A stretch of DNA of 64,000 nt from assembly GCA_902799835.1 (NCBI GenBank), contig CADCCF010000002.1, positions 133,338 through 197,337 on the forward strand, written 5' to 3'. The notes beneath the pieces were generated by a model. The model ran no database searches, was not told the origin of the DNA, and saw only the letters and a program-made list of their open reading frames with translations. The stretch's first letter is position 1, and every line of letters starts with the position of its first letter. Made by a program: the position numbers and the translations under genes. Positions 26,380-33,665 of the stretch are shown piece after piece. This stretch comes from an uncultured Pseudomonadota bacterium (GTDB lineage Bacteria; Pseudomonadota; Alphaproteobacteria; RF32; CAG-239).

Positions 26380-27073
26380 GTTATCAATAGTTATACCTTG
26401 TTATAACGAAGAAAAAAATATACCTTTAATATTAAACCGATTCAGCGAAGTTATAAAGCGTGATGATATAGAAGTAATACTGGTAAATAACGGTTCAACA
26501 GATAATTCCGAATCCGTTTTAAATGAACTTTTACCTAAATATACTTTTGCCAAAACAGTTAAAGTGGACGTAAATCAAGGTTATGGTTACGGAATTTTGC
26601 AGGGATTAAATTCTGCAAAAGGCGACTATATAGGCTGGACTCATGCTGATATGCAAACTGATCCGAATGATGTCATTAAAGCATTGGATATAATTGAAAA
26701 AGAAAATTGTGAAAAAATTTATGTCAAAGGCAATAGAAAAGGCCGTTCATTATTTGATGAATTTTTTACATTTGGAATGGGGTGTTTTGAAACATTGTTG
26801 ATGGGACAATTTTTATGGGATATTAATGCCCAACCGAATATTTTTTCAAGAGAATTGTTTGATAATTGGAAAAACCCACCATGTGATTTTGCTCTTGATT
26901 TATTTGCTTTTTATGAAGCTAAAAAGCAAGGGTATAAAATTATTAGATTTCCTGTTATATTTCCGGAAAGAATTCATGGAACATCTCATTGGAATACAGG
27001 GCTTGCCGCAAAGTGGAAATTTATAAAAAGGACAATGGAATTTAGTTTTAAATTAAAAAAAGGATTAAAGTAA
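26366..27073 (+). CDS. GT2 glycosyltransferase (dolichyl-phosphate-mannose-synthase-like)
   Basis: A 235-residue single-domain GT-A enzyme: LSIVIPCYNEEKNIPLIL, VILVNNGSTDNSE, a GYGYGILQGL helix, the metal/donor motif HADMQTDP in place of the common DADLQ, and INAQPNIFSREL. There is no C-terminal membrane pair. It probably charges polyprenyl phosphate with a sugar for the GtrA/GT-C pair beside it. A good AAAAGGAG site precedes the ATG, and it overlaps both neighbours. Confidence 0.85.
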   Translation: MKHVKLSIVIPCYNEEKNIPLILNRFSEVIKRDDIEVILVNNGSTDNSESVLNELLPKYTFAKTVKVDVNQGYGYGILQGLNSAKGDYIGWTHADMQTDPNDVIKALDIIEKENCEKIYVKGNRKGRSLFDEFFTFGMGCFETLLMGQFLWDINAQPNIFSRELFDNWKNPPCDFALDLFAFYEAKKQGYKIIRFPVIFPERIHGTSHWNTGLAAKWKFIKRTMEFSFKLKKGLK

Positions 27074-27663
27074 TGGAATTCATAGCGCACAGAGTTAATA
27101 CTATTGAAGAACTTAGCAACTTGCCGTCAGAATATGGAGTTGAGTTAGATGTAAGAGACTCTGGTAATGATTTAATTATCGTTCATAACCCTTTTGAAGA
27201 AGGTGAATACTTTGAAGAATATTTAAAACACTACCATCATGGAACAATGATTATAAATGTTAAATCAGAGAGAATAGAACATCGAATAATAGAACTTCTT
27301 GAAAAATATGATATTAAAGATTACTTTTTTTTAGATAGTTCAATTCCTATGATATATTTATTATCTAACCTTGGAAATAAAAACTCAGCTGTTAGATTCT
27401 CTGAAATTGAGCCCATAGAATTAGCACTTGCTATGAATGGACGAGTAAGCTGGGTATGGGTAGATTGTTTTACAAAACTTCCAATTAATAAAGAAAATTA
27501 TAGTATATTAAAAAAGGCAGGATACAAGCTTTGTCTTGTTTCGCCTGAGCTTCAAGGACAGCAGGAAAAAATTTCAGAATATAAACAGTATTTGGATAAA
27601 AATAGTATTATTTTCGATGCTATTTGTACAAAATCATATAACATACCAATTTGGCAAAGTTAA
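27073..27663 (+). CDS. GDPD-like phosphodiesterase
   Basis: A 196-residue protein with the glycerophosphodiester phosphodiesterase barrel pattern. FIAHRVNT carries the catalytic His-Arg, GVELDVRDS holds the metal-binding Glu and Asp, and DLIIVHNPF contains the second catalytic His. The normal H-R-G reads H-R-V and the chain is shorter than a typical about 240-residue GDPD. It is the last gene of the cluster and overlaps the GT2 stop by 1 bp. A substrate such as a glycerol-phosphate-like glycan linkage is plausible but not shown. Confidence 0.68.
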   Translation: MEFIAHRVNTIEELSNLPSEYGVELDVRDSGNDLIIVHNPFEEGEYFEEYLKHYHHGTMIINVKSERIEHRIIELLEKYDIKDYFFLDSSIPMIYLLSNLGNKNSAVRFSEIEPIELALAMNGRVSWVWVDCFTKLPINKENYSILKKAGYKLCLVSPELQGQQEKISEYKQYLDKNSIIFDAICTKSYNIPIWQS

Positions 27664-28024
27664 TTATTGAAACACAGCAATAAATAAACAACAAATATTA
27701 TTAGCAATCAGACTATTATTCTGAGTAATTATTAAGTTTTAAGGTCACACTTTTGAGTAGACCTTGGTTGCGTAATAACATTTATCGTTTTTCCCATTTA
27801 TTTTATTGATGTGTAGCTTCTTTTCTTAAGAAAAGAGTTTTTTGGTTGTTTTATTTATATTGAATTATTTGATTATTTCTTCATGTTTCGTGATGCTAAA
27901 TCTAATTCTACAGCCGTTAAGTAATACAATTATCAGAGTGTACTCTAGGTCAAGCACTTTTAATCATTTATTAAAAAAGCTCTGCTATAAATTGAGCTAA
28001 TCTAAAATTGTTATTAGGCATGTT
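27664..28024. other. Intergenic region after the glycan cluster
   Basis: No gene is visible in this AT-rich 361-bp stretch. The only clear structure is the palindromic hairpin at 27820-27843. The next gene has no clear promoter here that I can defend. Confidence 0.5.
27820..27843 (+). terminator. Candidate terminator of the glycan operon
   Basis: The perfect palindrome CTTTTCTTAAGAAAAG is followed by AGTTTTTT. The stem is short and AT-rich, but it is the only terminator-like element after the cluster. Confidence 0.4.
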
Positions 28025-28315
28025 ATGCAAGAATTTATAGGTTTAATCGGATCGTTGTGTTTTGCTTTCAGCTCATGGCCGCAAGCGTGGTATTCTTGGC
28101 GCCACAAAACAGCCAAGGGGGTAAAATGGTCATTCATATTTTTATGGTTATCCGGTTCATTTTTCAGTACAATTTATGCAATTTATTATCAAAAATATAT
28201 GTTGTTGCCCAATTATTTGTGCGGTGGAGCAGGAACTTTGGTAATTTTGTATGTGCGAATTGTTGAATTTCGAAAACGTCATGATAAAGTTGATCAAAGG
28301 GGAAAAAATGCTTGA
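28025..28315 (+). CDS. PQ-loop (SemiSWEET-like) membrane protein
   Basis: A 96-residue protein with three hydrophobic segments and a PQ-loop motif in the first (SSWPQAWYSW). The spacing and length fit the half-transporter SemiSWEET/MtN3-like family, whose members dimerise to move small sugars; the substrate here is unknown. Its 3' end overlaps the next PQ-loop gene by 8 bp. Confidence 0.72.
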   Translation: MQEFIGLIGSLCFAFSSWPQAWYSWRHKTAKGVKWSFIFLWLSGSFFSTIYAIYYQKYMLLPNYLCGGAGTLVILYVRIVEFRKRHDKVDQRGKNA

Positions 28316-28574
28316 GTTTATAATTGATATTTGCGGTTGGATTGGTGCTCTGTCATACTCTATTTATTCCATTCCTCAAGCGACATCGGCTATCCATTTG
28401 GGCTATACTCAAGGGTTGAGCTCGGGCATGGTAATATTGTTGTTTGGCGGCGCATCGTGTAGTTTGATTTATATTTTGCCGGATACTTCAACACCTTTAT
28501 TTTATAATTTTGGCCTTTCGTTGATATCGGCGACAACTATTTTGCGCTACCATTTTTGGCCACGTAAGAAATAA
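28308..28574 (+). CDS. PQ-loop (SemiSWEET-like) membrane protein
   Basis: An 88-residue, three-segment protein with a PQ-loop motif YSIPQATSAI in the first segment. The start chosen is the ATG behind AAAGGGG; the frame extends upstream but only inside the previous gene. Together with the overlapping neighbour it may form a heterodimeric transporter (inference). Confidence 0.72.
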   Translation: MLEFIIDICGWIGALSYSIYSIPQATSAIHLGYTQGLSSGMVILLFGGASCSLIYILPDTSTPLFYNFGLSLISATTILRYHFWPRKK

Positions 28575-28579
28575 CAGTT

Positions 28580-28840
28580 TTATCGTTTATTTTGAATAAT
28601 AATCCATAAAATAGGCAAAGCAAAAGCTAGCGAGATACCATTACAAATCATCATCTGCCACGAGCTTAAGTATACGCCATAAGCAGTCCATAACAGCATG
28701 GTTATACAATATATTATATAAGAACTTAGCGATAACCCTGTAGTATCGCGCGTTGAGATAGTTTTAATTGCTTGGGGCAAAAATACAACAGCAGAACCAA
28801 TGCCCGCCAATATGCCTAAACTTTCACCGATTATACTCAT
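28580..28840 (-). CDS. SemiSWEET-family sugar transporter
   Basis: An 86-residue, three-segment protein with the classical SemiSWEET signature VVFLPQAIKTISTRDTTGLSLSSYIIY, where PQ sits in segment 1 and the polar TRDT-x-G-(L)-S loop follows. It is the best family match of the three PQ-loop genes here and points toward them, end to end, with a 5-bp gap. Confidence 0.82.
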   Translation of the reverse strand: MSIIGESLGILAGIGSAVVFLPQAIKTISTRDTTGLSLSSYIIYCITMLLWTAYGVYLSSWQMMICNGISLAFALPILWIIIQNKR

Positions 28841-28915
28841 TTTATTAACCCCTTTGTAATAATGTTTAGGTTATGATACAGACAAATAAGTTAAATTTTA
28901 GTTTAGGCAAAAAAC

Positions 28916-29443
28916 ATGCAACTTTATCACTATGCTAAAAAGGGTAATACGATTTTGAGTGATGGGATATTATCTTTTGCCACAAATCCCAAAGCCGACT
29001 TACATTATTATCAAAAACGCTCTGGTACCGTCACTCACCAAGGAATTGTAGCCTGGATGGAGGAGTGTTTTAAAGGGCGTTCACGCGGTATTCGCTGTTT
29101 TTCTGAGCCGATTAAATGGACAGCCAAAAGTATTCATTGTTTGAAAGATTTTGTTGATGCTTGCGATATGTTTGCCATTGATATCACTGCTATACAAAAA
29201 GATGGTTTGATTGAAGCAGTTTATGTCTCGCCGCCGATTACCGATTTTCCTGATCTCAAAGAAGAACCTGGCATGGATGAAGTTTTGCAAAAGTTAAATA
29301 GTACAGATGATATTGATTATTCGCCGATTGATTGGAGTGTTTGTGATGATGAAACCGGCAAACGTTTTGCCTTTGTGCGCTATTATCTGTTGATTATCAA
29401 AGGCGGGATAATTCCACCAAAATATATCAAAAAAATAGAATAA
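28916..29443 (+). CDS. Hypothetical protein (LYHYA start)
   Basis: A 175-residue soluble protein beginning MQLYHYAKKGNTILSDGILSF. A short aromatic Y-H-Y followed by I-L-x-x-G is a common opening of ADP-ribosyltransferase-fold and related toxin families, but no catalytic triad can be fixed, so this is only a hint. There is no signal peptide or membrane segment. It precedes a gene with a perfect promoter and a permuted protease-like product. Confidence 0.5.
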   Translation: MQLYHYAKKGNTILSDGILSFATNPKADLHYYQKRSGTVTHQGIVAWMEECFKGRSRGIRCFSEPIKWTAKSIHCLKDFVDACDMFAIDITAIQKDGLIEAVYVSPPITDFPDLKEEPGMDEVLQKLNSTDDIDYSPIDWSVCDDETGKRFAFVRYYLLIIKGGIIPPKYIKKIE

Positions 29444-29449
29444 TGTATT

Positions 29450-29478
29450 TTGACATATAATCATTTTTTTGCTATAAT
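29450..29478 (+). promoter_or_regulatory. Perfect-consensus sigma-70 promoter
   Basis: TTGACA and TATAAT are separated by exactly 17 bp, with the start codon 24 bp past the -10 box and an AAAAGGAG ribosome binding site between. This is the only perfect consensus promoter I noticed in the window and predicts strong expression of the gene at 29503. Confidence 0.8.
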
Positions 29479-29502
29479 ACCTAAATAAAAGGAGTTTATT
29501 GC

Positions 29503-30519
29503 ATGGCACCGCGGGATCAGTTGGAAGAAGAAAGAAATACATTAAAAAAACTAAAAAAAGTTTGGATGCGCATAAAGGGATCTAAACTATTTGATGATTT
29601 TCGTCATTCCGATTTAAATCCTTATCATAAAGGCTTGCCCAAAATTGAAGCTGATAATTTGAATGAGGCAAAAAAAATCGCTCGCCGGCAAGCAATTGAA
29701 AGGGCTAAGTCCTCCTCTCAAGAGAATGATATAGCTGAACGTCGCAAAAAATGTGAGGCAGCAAGAGCGGCTTATCGCGCCGGAGTGGATTTTATTTATA
29801 ATGGTACACGTTATAATGTTGAAGATTCTTGTTCTGTGCAAGAAGAATATGCGCGTGATGGTGTTGTTTTGCGAGGACTTGGCGATGTCTCCGACCGAAT
29901 TCCGCGAGATAAAGATGGCAAGCTTGATTTACTAGCTGAAGATCCTATAGCAATAGCTGTTGTGCCTATCGAAGGTCCGGCTTTAGTCGGGCATGTTGGT
30001 ATGCAGTATCAGGATATTGTGATGAATCGATTGATACCATCTATTCACACTGATCCGCTTTATGGCAAATATGACAGTAGAGCTCAGTATTTTTTTGTTT
30101 ACCCAAGTCAACTTGGAATTGATCCGAAAAAGTTGAAACGCGAGATGGAAAAATACAACATAAAATATTCTCAAAAACGCTATGATTTGTTGACTAATAA
30201 CTGTGCACGCAATGTTGCTAATATTTTGAAAAAAATGGGCGTCAAAGATATAGATTTTTATGGTTGGGACAAGGCAGGTCTGGTATTTACCAATCCCGGC
30301 AATAATCCTTGGGGTAAAGGTATTAAGGGTTGGTGTTTGAAACATGGTGTTCACGTCAATAGCAAAGAAATGGAAGCTTATCACAATAAGCACAATTTTA
30401 CTGATGTCAAAGAGCGACGCAAAACAATGAAAGAAACCCATGATCGTTACGAAAAATACAAAAAACACAAAAGAAATCCTTTGACATTGTTAAAGCAACT
30501 ATTTAAACAGAAACAATAA
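29503..30519 (+). CDS. Permuted NlpC/P60-like (papain-fold) protein
   Basis: A 338-residue protein with no signal peptide. A charged N-terminal 100 residues, rich in Lys, Arg and Glu and probably helical, precede a domain with GHVGMQYQDIV (His near residue 164) and, 70 residues later, YDLLTNNCARNVANILKKMG (Cys near 234). This His-before-Cys order is that of circularly permuted NlpC/P60-type families such as YiiX/LRAT or DUF4105. The substrate may be a peptide or an amide/acyl bond. A basic, lysine-rich tail ends the protein. Expression is likely high given its promoter. Confidence 0.55.
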   Translation: MAPRDQLEEERNTLKKLKKVWMRIKGSKLFDDFRHSDLNPYHKGLPKIEADNLNEAKKIARRQAIERAKSSSQENDIAERRKKCEAARAAYRAGVDFIYNGTRYNVEDSCSVQEEYARDGVVLRGLGDVSDRIPRDKDGKLDLLAEDPIAIAVVPIEGPALVGHVGMQYQDIVMNRLIPSIHTDPLYGKYDSRAQYFFVYPSQLGIDPKKLKREMEKYNIKYSQKRYDLLTNNCARNVANILKKMGVKDIDFYGWDKAGLVFTNPGNNPWGKGIKGWCLKHGVHVNSKEMEAYHNKHNFTDVKERRKTMKETHDRYEKYKKHKRNPLTLLKQLFKQKQ

Positions 30520-30551
30520 ATTTATTTGTTCGTTTTATAAGGGTTGCACTG

Positions 30552-31076
30552 ATGCCGGCTTATCTCATTATCGGTAACATATTTTCACTGCTTTCAGCGC
30601 TATGTATTGCTGTCTCGGTTGCGCAAAAGAGTAAAAAGAAATTTATGTTTTGGCAGATTGGCGATACGTTTTTCGGAACCGGAGCTAATATAGCTTTATA
30701 TGCTTATGCCGCTTTGGTTATCAGTATTATATGCCTTATTCGCAACATTTTGTCTTATCAAGGAAAGCTGACTAAAAACATCACCGTAATTTTAACTGTT
30801 CTTGGTGTGGTTGTTGGGGCGTGGGCAAATAATTTAGGTGTTATCGGTTGGTTTCCGATTATTGCTTCCGCCAGCTATACCATTTTTATCTATATCACCA
30901 AAAATGAGCAACAAATGCGCTATGCCTCGATTTTGAATATGGCATTATGGTTTATTCATTGTGCTTATGTTCAGGCCTATCCTTCGGCAATAGCCAATAT
31001 CGTGCTATTAGGTTGGACAATCTGGCAGATATGGCAATACCATAAAAACATTGACAAAAAAACAAAAGACATCTAA
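30552..31076 (+). CDS. YgjV-family inner membrane protein (copy 2)
   Basis: A 174-residue membrane protein that aligns end to end with the protein at 7752-8270 (shared LIIGNIFSLLS, YAYAALVIS / VAYASLIM, KNEQQMRYA, YVQAYPSA). Codon use here is less AT-rich than in copy 1, so the two copies have different histories. The family function is unknown. Confidence 0.82.
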   Translation: MPAYLIIGNIFSLLSALCIAVSVAQKSKKKFMFWQIGDTFFGTGANIALYAYAALVISIICLIRNILSYQGKLTKNITVILTVLGVVVGAWANNLGVIGWFPIIASASYTIFIYITKNEQQMRYASILNMALWFIHCAYVQAYPSAIANIVLLGWTIWQIWQYHKNIDKKTKDI

Positions 31077-31095
31077 ACTGAGCCAAATTTTACTA

Positions 31096-31135
31096 TTATG
31101 CAAATTAAATGTCTAATTAAAAATAAAAAATTATG
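31096..31135 (+). repeat. 40-bp direct repeat, copy 1
   Basis: This AT-rich unit (core ATGTCTAATTAAAAATAA) ends with the ATG of the gene starting at 31133. Copy 2 at 31440-31479 differs at one position and ends at the ATG of the next gene. The 344-bp spacing makes one repeat-plus-gene module. Confidence 0.9.
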
Positions 31136-31366
31136 GTTATTATCAATGAAATAAAGCGGGCGCCCTACATCTGCACGGTTCCCGGCGGTGGTGTCAGAGC
31201 AACCAAATGTTATCCGGATGCGCAAACTTATGTCATCAATGGCAAAAAGTTTGGGTATTCTCAAAAAGAGCAAACTCTGATAATCCCAATTGATGCATCG
31301 GGAAGCGACATAAGTGCCGCTGAAGTTGTAGTAGAGGCGATAAAAAATTTGAGCCTCTCAAGTTAA
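31133..31366 (+). CDS. Small hypothetical protein in a repeat-flanked module
   Basis: A 77-residue protein with no recognised domain; sequence includes ICTVPGGGVRATKCYPDAQTYVINGKKFGY. Its start codon lies at the end of the 40-bp repeat, with no Shine-Dalgarno but a run of A and T before it. That is the leader style of Bacteroidota genes rather than of this genome's other genes. It may be a captured gene (inference). Confidence 0.4.
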   Translation: MVIINEIKRAPYICTVPGGGVRATKCYPDAQTYVINGKKFGYSQKEQTLIIPIDASGSDISAAEVVVEAIKNLSLSS

Positions 31367-31439
31367 AAAAAGGATTATGAGCACGTTAATTATTATCGGG
31401 GCGATTTGTTCTAATGTTGGCGATGCTCTTGCTTCTCAT

Positions 31440-31479
31440 TTATGCCAATTAAATGTCTAATTAAAAATAAAAAATTATG
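31440..31479 (+). repeat. 40-bp direct repeat, copy 2
   Basis: Matches 31096-31135 at 39 of 40 positions and again supplies the start codon of the following gene. Confidence 0.9.
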
Positions 31480-31776
31480 ACGGTATTATTGATTACAGGC
31501 ATTAAGGTGGTCTTAATGGTGATGGCAATAATCCTGACGATTATCGCACTTGTTACCATCATAAGGTATGATGATTCAGAGTTTTGCGCTCTTGTTGAAG
31601 TTTTGGTTCTGTTGGGTGCAATAGTGCTTTTAGTTTTGAAGATATTCCTTCTGCTGGAATGGTTCAATCCGGAGGCAATATCAGCACTCTTGTATGTGAT
31701 CAAAGTTATCTGGACCGTGCTGGCGATTATAGCTCTTATCGCTAACGGCGTAAGATTATTAACCATTTACTATTAA
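31477..31776 (+). CDS. Small three-segment membrane protein
   Basis: A 99-residue very hydrophobic protein with three predicted transmembrane segments and a short polar IIRYDDSEFC loop. It has no known family. The ATG is the end of the second 40-bp repeat and lacks a Shine-Dalgarno. It is followed 19 bp later by another small membrane protein. Confidence 0.45.
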   Translation: MTVLLITGIKVVLMVMAIILTIIALVTIIRYDDSEFCALVEVLVLLGAIVLLVLKIFLLLEWFNPEAISALLYVIKVIWTVLAIIALIANGVRLLTIYY

Positions 31777-31795
31777 CCAATAAAAACAAAATATT

Positions 31796-32098
31796 ATGTT
31801 TGCAACCGTTTTTACAATCGTACTGGTTGCTATTATAGCAACTTGTGTCGTCGGCATCTGCATTATAGCCAAGGCAATTAAAGAATTGGGTGCAGGTGTG
31901 TTTTCCATTAGCGGCATAATAGCATTACTACTTGTTGTCGCCATTACAGCCTTAGGTATATGTCTATTACAAGGCTGGGGTGATGCTCGCATCATTGAGC
32001 TGTGGATGGCAGGTTTGGGAATTGCCGCCATTGTCATCGGTTTTGCTATTGCCTCAATTGTGGGAATAGGAATAATACTGATGATAAAAAACAAATAA
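31796..32098 (+). CDS. Small multi-pass membrane protein
   Basis: A 100-residue hydrophobic protein with three transmembrane segments rich in Ile, Ala and Gly, ending in MIKNK. The leader AATAAAAACAAAATATT resembles the end of the 40-bp repeats. The terminator just after its stop closes this small rightward group. Confidence 0.45.
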   Translation: MFATVFTIVLVAIIATCVVGICIIAKAIKELGAGVFSISGIIALLLVVAITALGICLLQGWGDARIIELWMAGLGIAAIVIGFAIASIVGIGIILMIKNK

Positions 32099-32105
32099 TC
32101 AATTT

Positions 32106-32134
32106 GCTCGCTTATTAAAAGCGAGCTTTTTTTT
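32106..32134 (+). terminator. Rho-independent terminator
   Basis: An 8-bp stem GCTCGCTT / AAGCGAGC with a short loop and eight T residues follows the last small membrane gene. Confidence 0.85.
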
Positions 32135-32147
32135 CATAAAAAGAGTT

Positions 32148-32385
32148 TTAATCATAATTGTTTGCTGAGTTACCCCAAAAGTTGGTGGTGTATTGCGGAT
32201 AGTTGGAAGTAATGCCTTGAGCATTATATTGCTTTATCAAATCTTGTTCACGCTTTGAGCGAGCCATTTGATAGGCAATCTCATCTTGATTGGTAAATCC
32301 GTTATGATTAACACCATAACTATCAAGGCCGCCAACACCGGTTTGGTAGCCTAACGGCGAGATGTTTTTTTAGATAGATATCCAT
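32148..32385 (-). pseudogene. Frameshifted 5' fragment of the gene at 32913-33665
   Basis: Nearly the first third of the neighbouring 250-residue gene is repeated here, through the N-F-W-G-N-x-A-N-N-Y segment, and then stops at TAA. After the fourth codon a +1 shift in an A run (C-T-A-A-A-A-A-A-A against C-C-T-A-A-A-A-A) breaks the frame relative to its ATG. It is part of a 326-bp duplication that also includes the leader and its hairpin. Confidence 0.8.
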
Positions 32386-32498
32386 AGTTTGTTCCTTTCT
32401 GTTTTGAGTTATAAAAAAAGAGCTTTGAAAATCTCAAAGCTCTTTGGGGTTAAAAAAAATATGGCGAGAAAATAGGCACAAAAAAATCCCGCCATTTT
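32173..32498. repeat. Direct repeat, copy 1 (paired with 33454-33778)
   Basis: A 326-bp stretch closely matching the 325-bp stretch at 33454-33778, separated by about 950 bp of unique sequence. It spans the 5' part of the gene, its ribosome binding site and the minus-strand hairpin. The right edge falls exactly at the stop codon of the small gene at 32499. Confidence 0.88.
32417..32445 (-). terminator. Minus-strand hairpin with T run (copy 1)
   Basis: A 12-bp stem AAAGAGCTTTGA / TCAAAGCTCTTT, read leftward, is followed by TTTT. It lies downstream of the small gene at 32499 and terminates leftward transcription. Confidence 0.7.
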
Positions 32499-32720
32499 CT
32501 AATACAATCTATTTTTACAGGTTTGTTCATCTAAGCCTGCCGCCATACACCCTTGAATAAATTGATTATCACAAGGCTGACTGCTTTTTTCTACCAATAA
32601 AAAGAATGTGATACCGGCAGTAATACCTATAAATATAAGTGATAAAACAACACTCAAAAAACAAAAAGCAATTGAGGATATTTTTTTTATAATCTCAATG
32701 ATATGCTTATGTTTAATCAT
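32499..32720 (-). CDS. Small single-pass protein with Cys motif (paralogue 1)
   Basis: A 73-residue protein: MIKHKH, one transmembrane segment with a LLVEK end, then S-S-Q-P-CDNQFIQGCMAAGLDEQTCKNRLY. The C-D-x2-F-I-x-G-C-M-A-A-G-L-x-E-x2-C block is shared with the gene next door. The ATG follows AGAGGA at good spacing; upstream starts lie inside the neighbour. Three cysteines outside the membrane could form disulfides. No known family. Confidence 0.6.
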   Translation of the reverse strand: MIKHKHIIEIIKKISSIAFCFLSVVLSLIFIGITAGITFFLLVEKSSQPCDNQFIQGCMAAGLDEQTCKNRLY

Positions 32721-32737
32721 AATATTTTTTCCTCTTT

Positions 32738-32911
32738 CTATTGAATTTTCATTCTGCAAGCTGTTTCACTTAATCCCGCCGCCATACATCCATTGATAAA
32801 AGCTTCATCACAAGTTTCCACTTTATGCTTAATTGGCAAAAAAGCGATAAATCCAGCTATAACACCTATGGCTACAAGAGAAAAAAAGAAAATTACACTT
32901 TTAGTCATCAT
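32738..32911 (-). CDS. Small single-pass protein with Cys motif (paralogue 2)
   Basis: A 57-residue protein starting MMTKSVIFFFSLVAIG, with one transmembrane segment and the tail ETCDEAFINGCMAAGLSETACRMKIQ. The cysteine block matches paralogue 1 almost exactly in spacing. The start chosen is the ATG-ATG pair after the larger upstream gene's stop; a longer frame would overlap that gene. Likely a tandem duplication pair with its neighbour. Confidence 0.55.
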   Translation of the reverse strand: MMTKSVIFFFSLVAIGVIAGFIAFLPIKHKVETCDEAFINGCMAAGLSETACRMKIQ

Positions 32912-32912
32912 C

Positions 32913-33665
32913 TTAATATTTTCTTTTAATATATCTTTGAATGAGTTCACTGCAATCTCCATTAGGATATTTTGAGCCTAACAACTGCCCTATCTTATTA
33001 GCATATTGATCTCCCATGCTACTGTCAAGAGTATTTGCTCCGGTTGTTCTATCATAAGTCTCGCGAATATTTGATGCTAATTCTGCAACATCTGCACCTC
33101 CTTGACCATATTGTGATGCATTACAATTTATAAAAGCGTGTTTATATTTATCAGCTAATTTAACATCTTTAAGATTTACATAATTATTTAGCATATCAGG
33201 AACAGCTTTGATTGCTGATATTACATAATCAAGCATATTTTGTTCTTGAGGTTGGTAATTTCCTTCATTTCTAACGACATTATCATAAACCTTTTTTCCA
33301 TCAGCTGCCGTTTCCCATATTTGCGGTTGAACACTGTTTTGTATTTGTTGTTGTGACACTGTCGGTTGCTGCAGTATCGGTGTTACTTGTGGTAAATTGG
33401 CAATATTTGCTTCAATATTAGAATTGCCGAAGCCATAGTTATTGGCAGGATTGCCCCAAAAGTTGGTGGTGTATTGCGGATAGTTGGAAGTAATACCTTG
33501 AGCATTATATTGCTTTATCAAATCTTGTTCACGCTTTGAGCGAGCCATTTGATAAGCAATCTCATCTTGATTGGTAAATCCGTTATGATTAACACCATAA
33601 CTATCAATGCCGCCAACACCGGTTTGGTAGCCCAGTGGTGAGATGTTTTTAGGATAGATATCCAT
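32913..33665 (-). CDS. Hypothetical Asn/Gln-rich protein
   Basis: A 250-residue protein opening MDIYPKNISPLGYQTGVGG, with a long Asn/Gln/Pro-rich middle (residues about 60-140) and a helical C-terminal 110 residues containing NCNASQYGQGGADVAELASNIRETYDR and SKYPNGDCSELIQRYI. No signal peptide or known domain. A good AGAAAGGAAC site precedes the ATG. It sits at the head of a leftward group with the two small Cys-motif proteins and may work with them. Confidence 0.6.
   Translation of the reverse strand: MDIYPKNISPLGYQTGVGGIDSYGVNHNGFTNQDEIAYQMARSKREQDLIKQYNAQGITSNYPQYTTNFWGNPANNYGFGNSNIEANIANLPQVTPILQQPTVSQQQIQNSVQPQIWETAADGKKVYDNVVRNEGNYQPQEQNMLDYVISAIKAVPDMLNNYVNLKDVKLADKYKHAFINCNASQYGQGGADVAELASNIRETYDRTTGANTLDSSMGDQYANKIGQLLGSKYPNGDCSELIQRYIKRKY

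Noticed and set aside
31377..31460. 27-codon frame MSTLIIIGAICSNVG... ending in the second 40-bp repeat.
   Set aside because: Has a weak AAAGGA site but is very short with no support; may be a remnant of a module.
31461..32094. Minus-strand open frames opposite the two small membrane genes.
   Set aside because: Lack ribosome binding sites and have the composition of mirror frames of hydrophobic codons.
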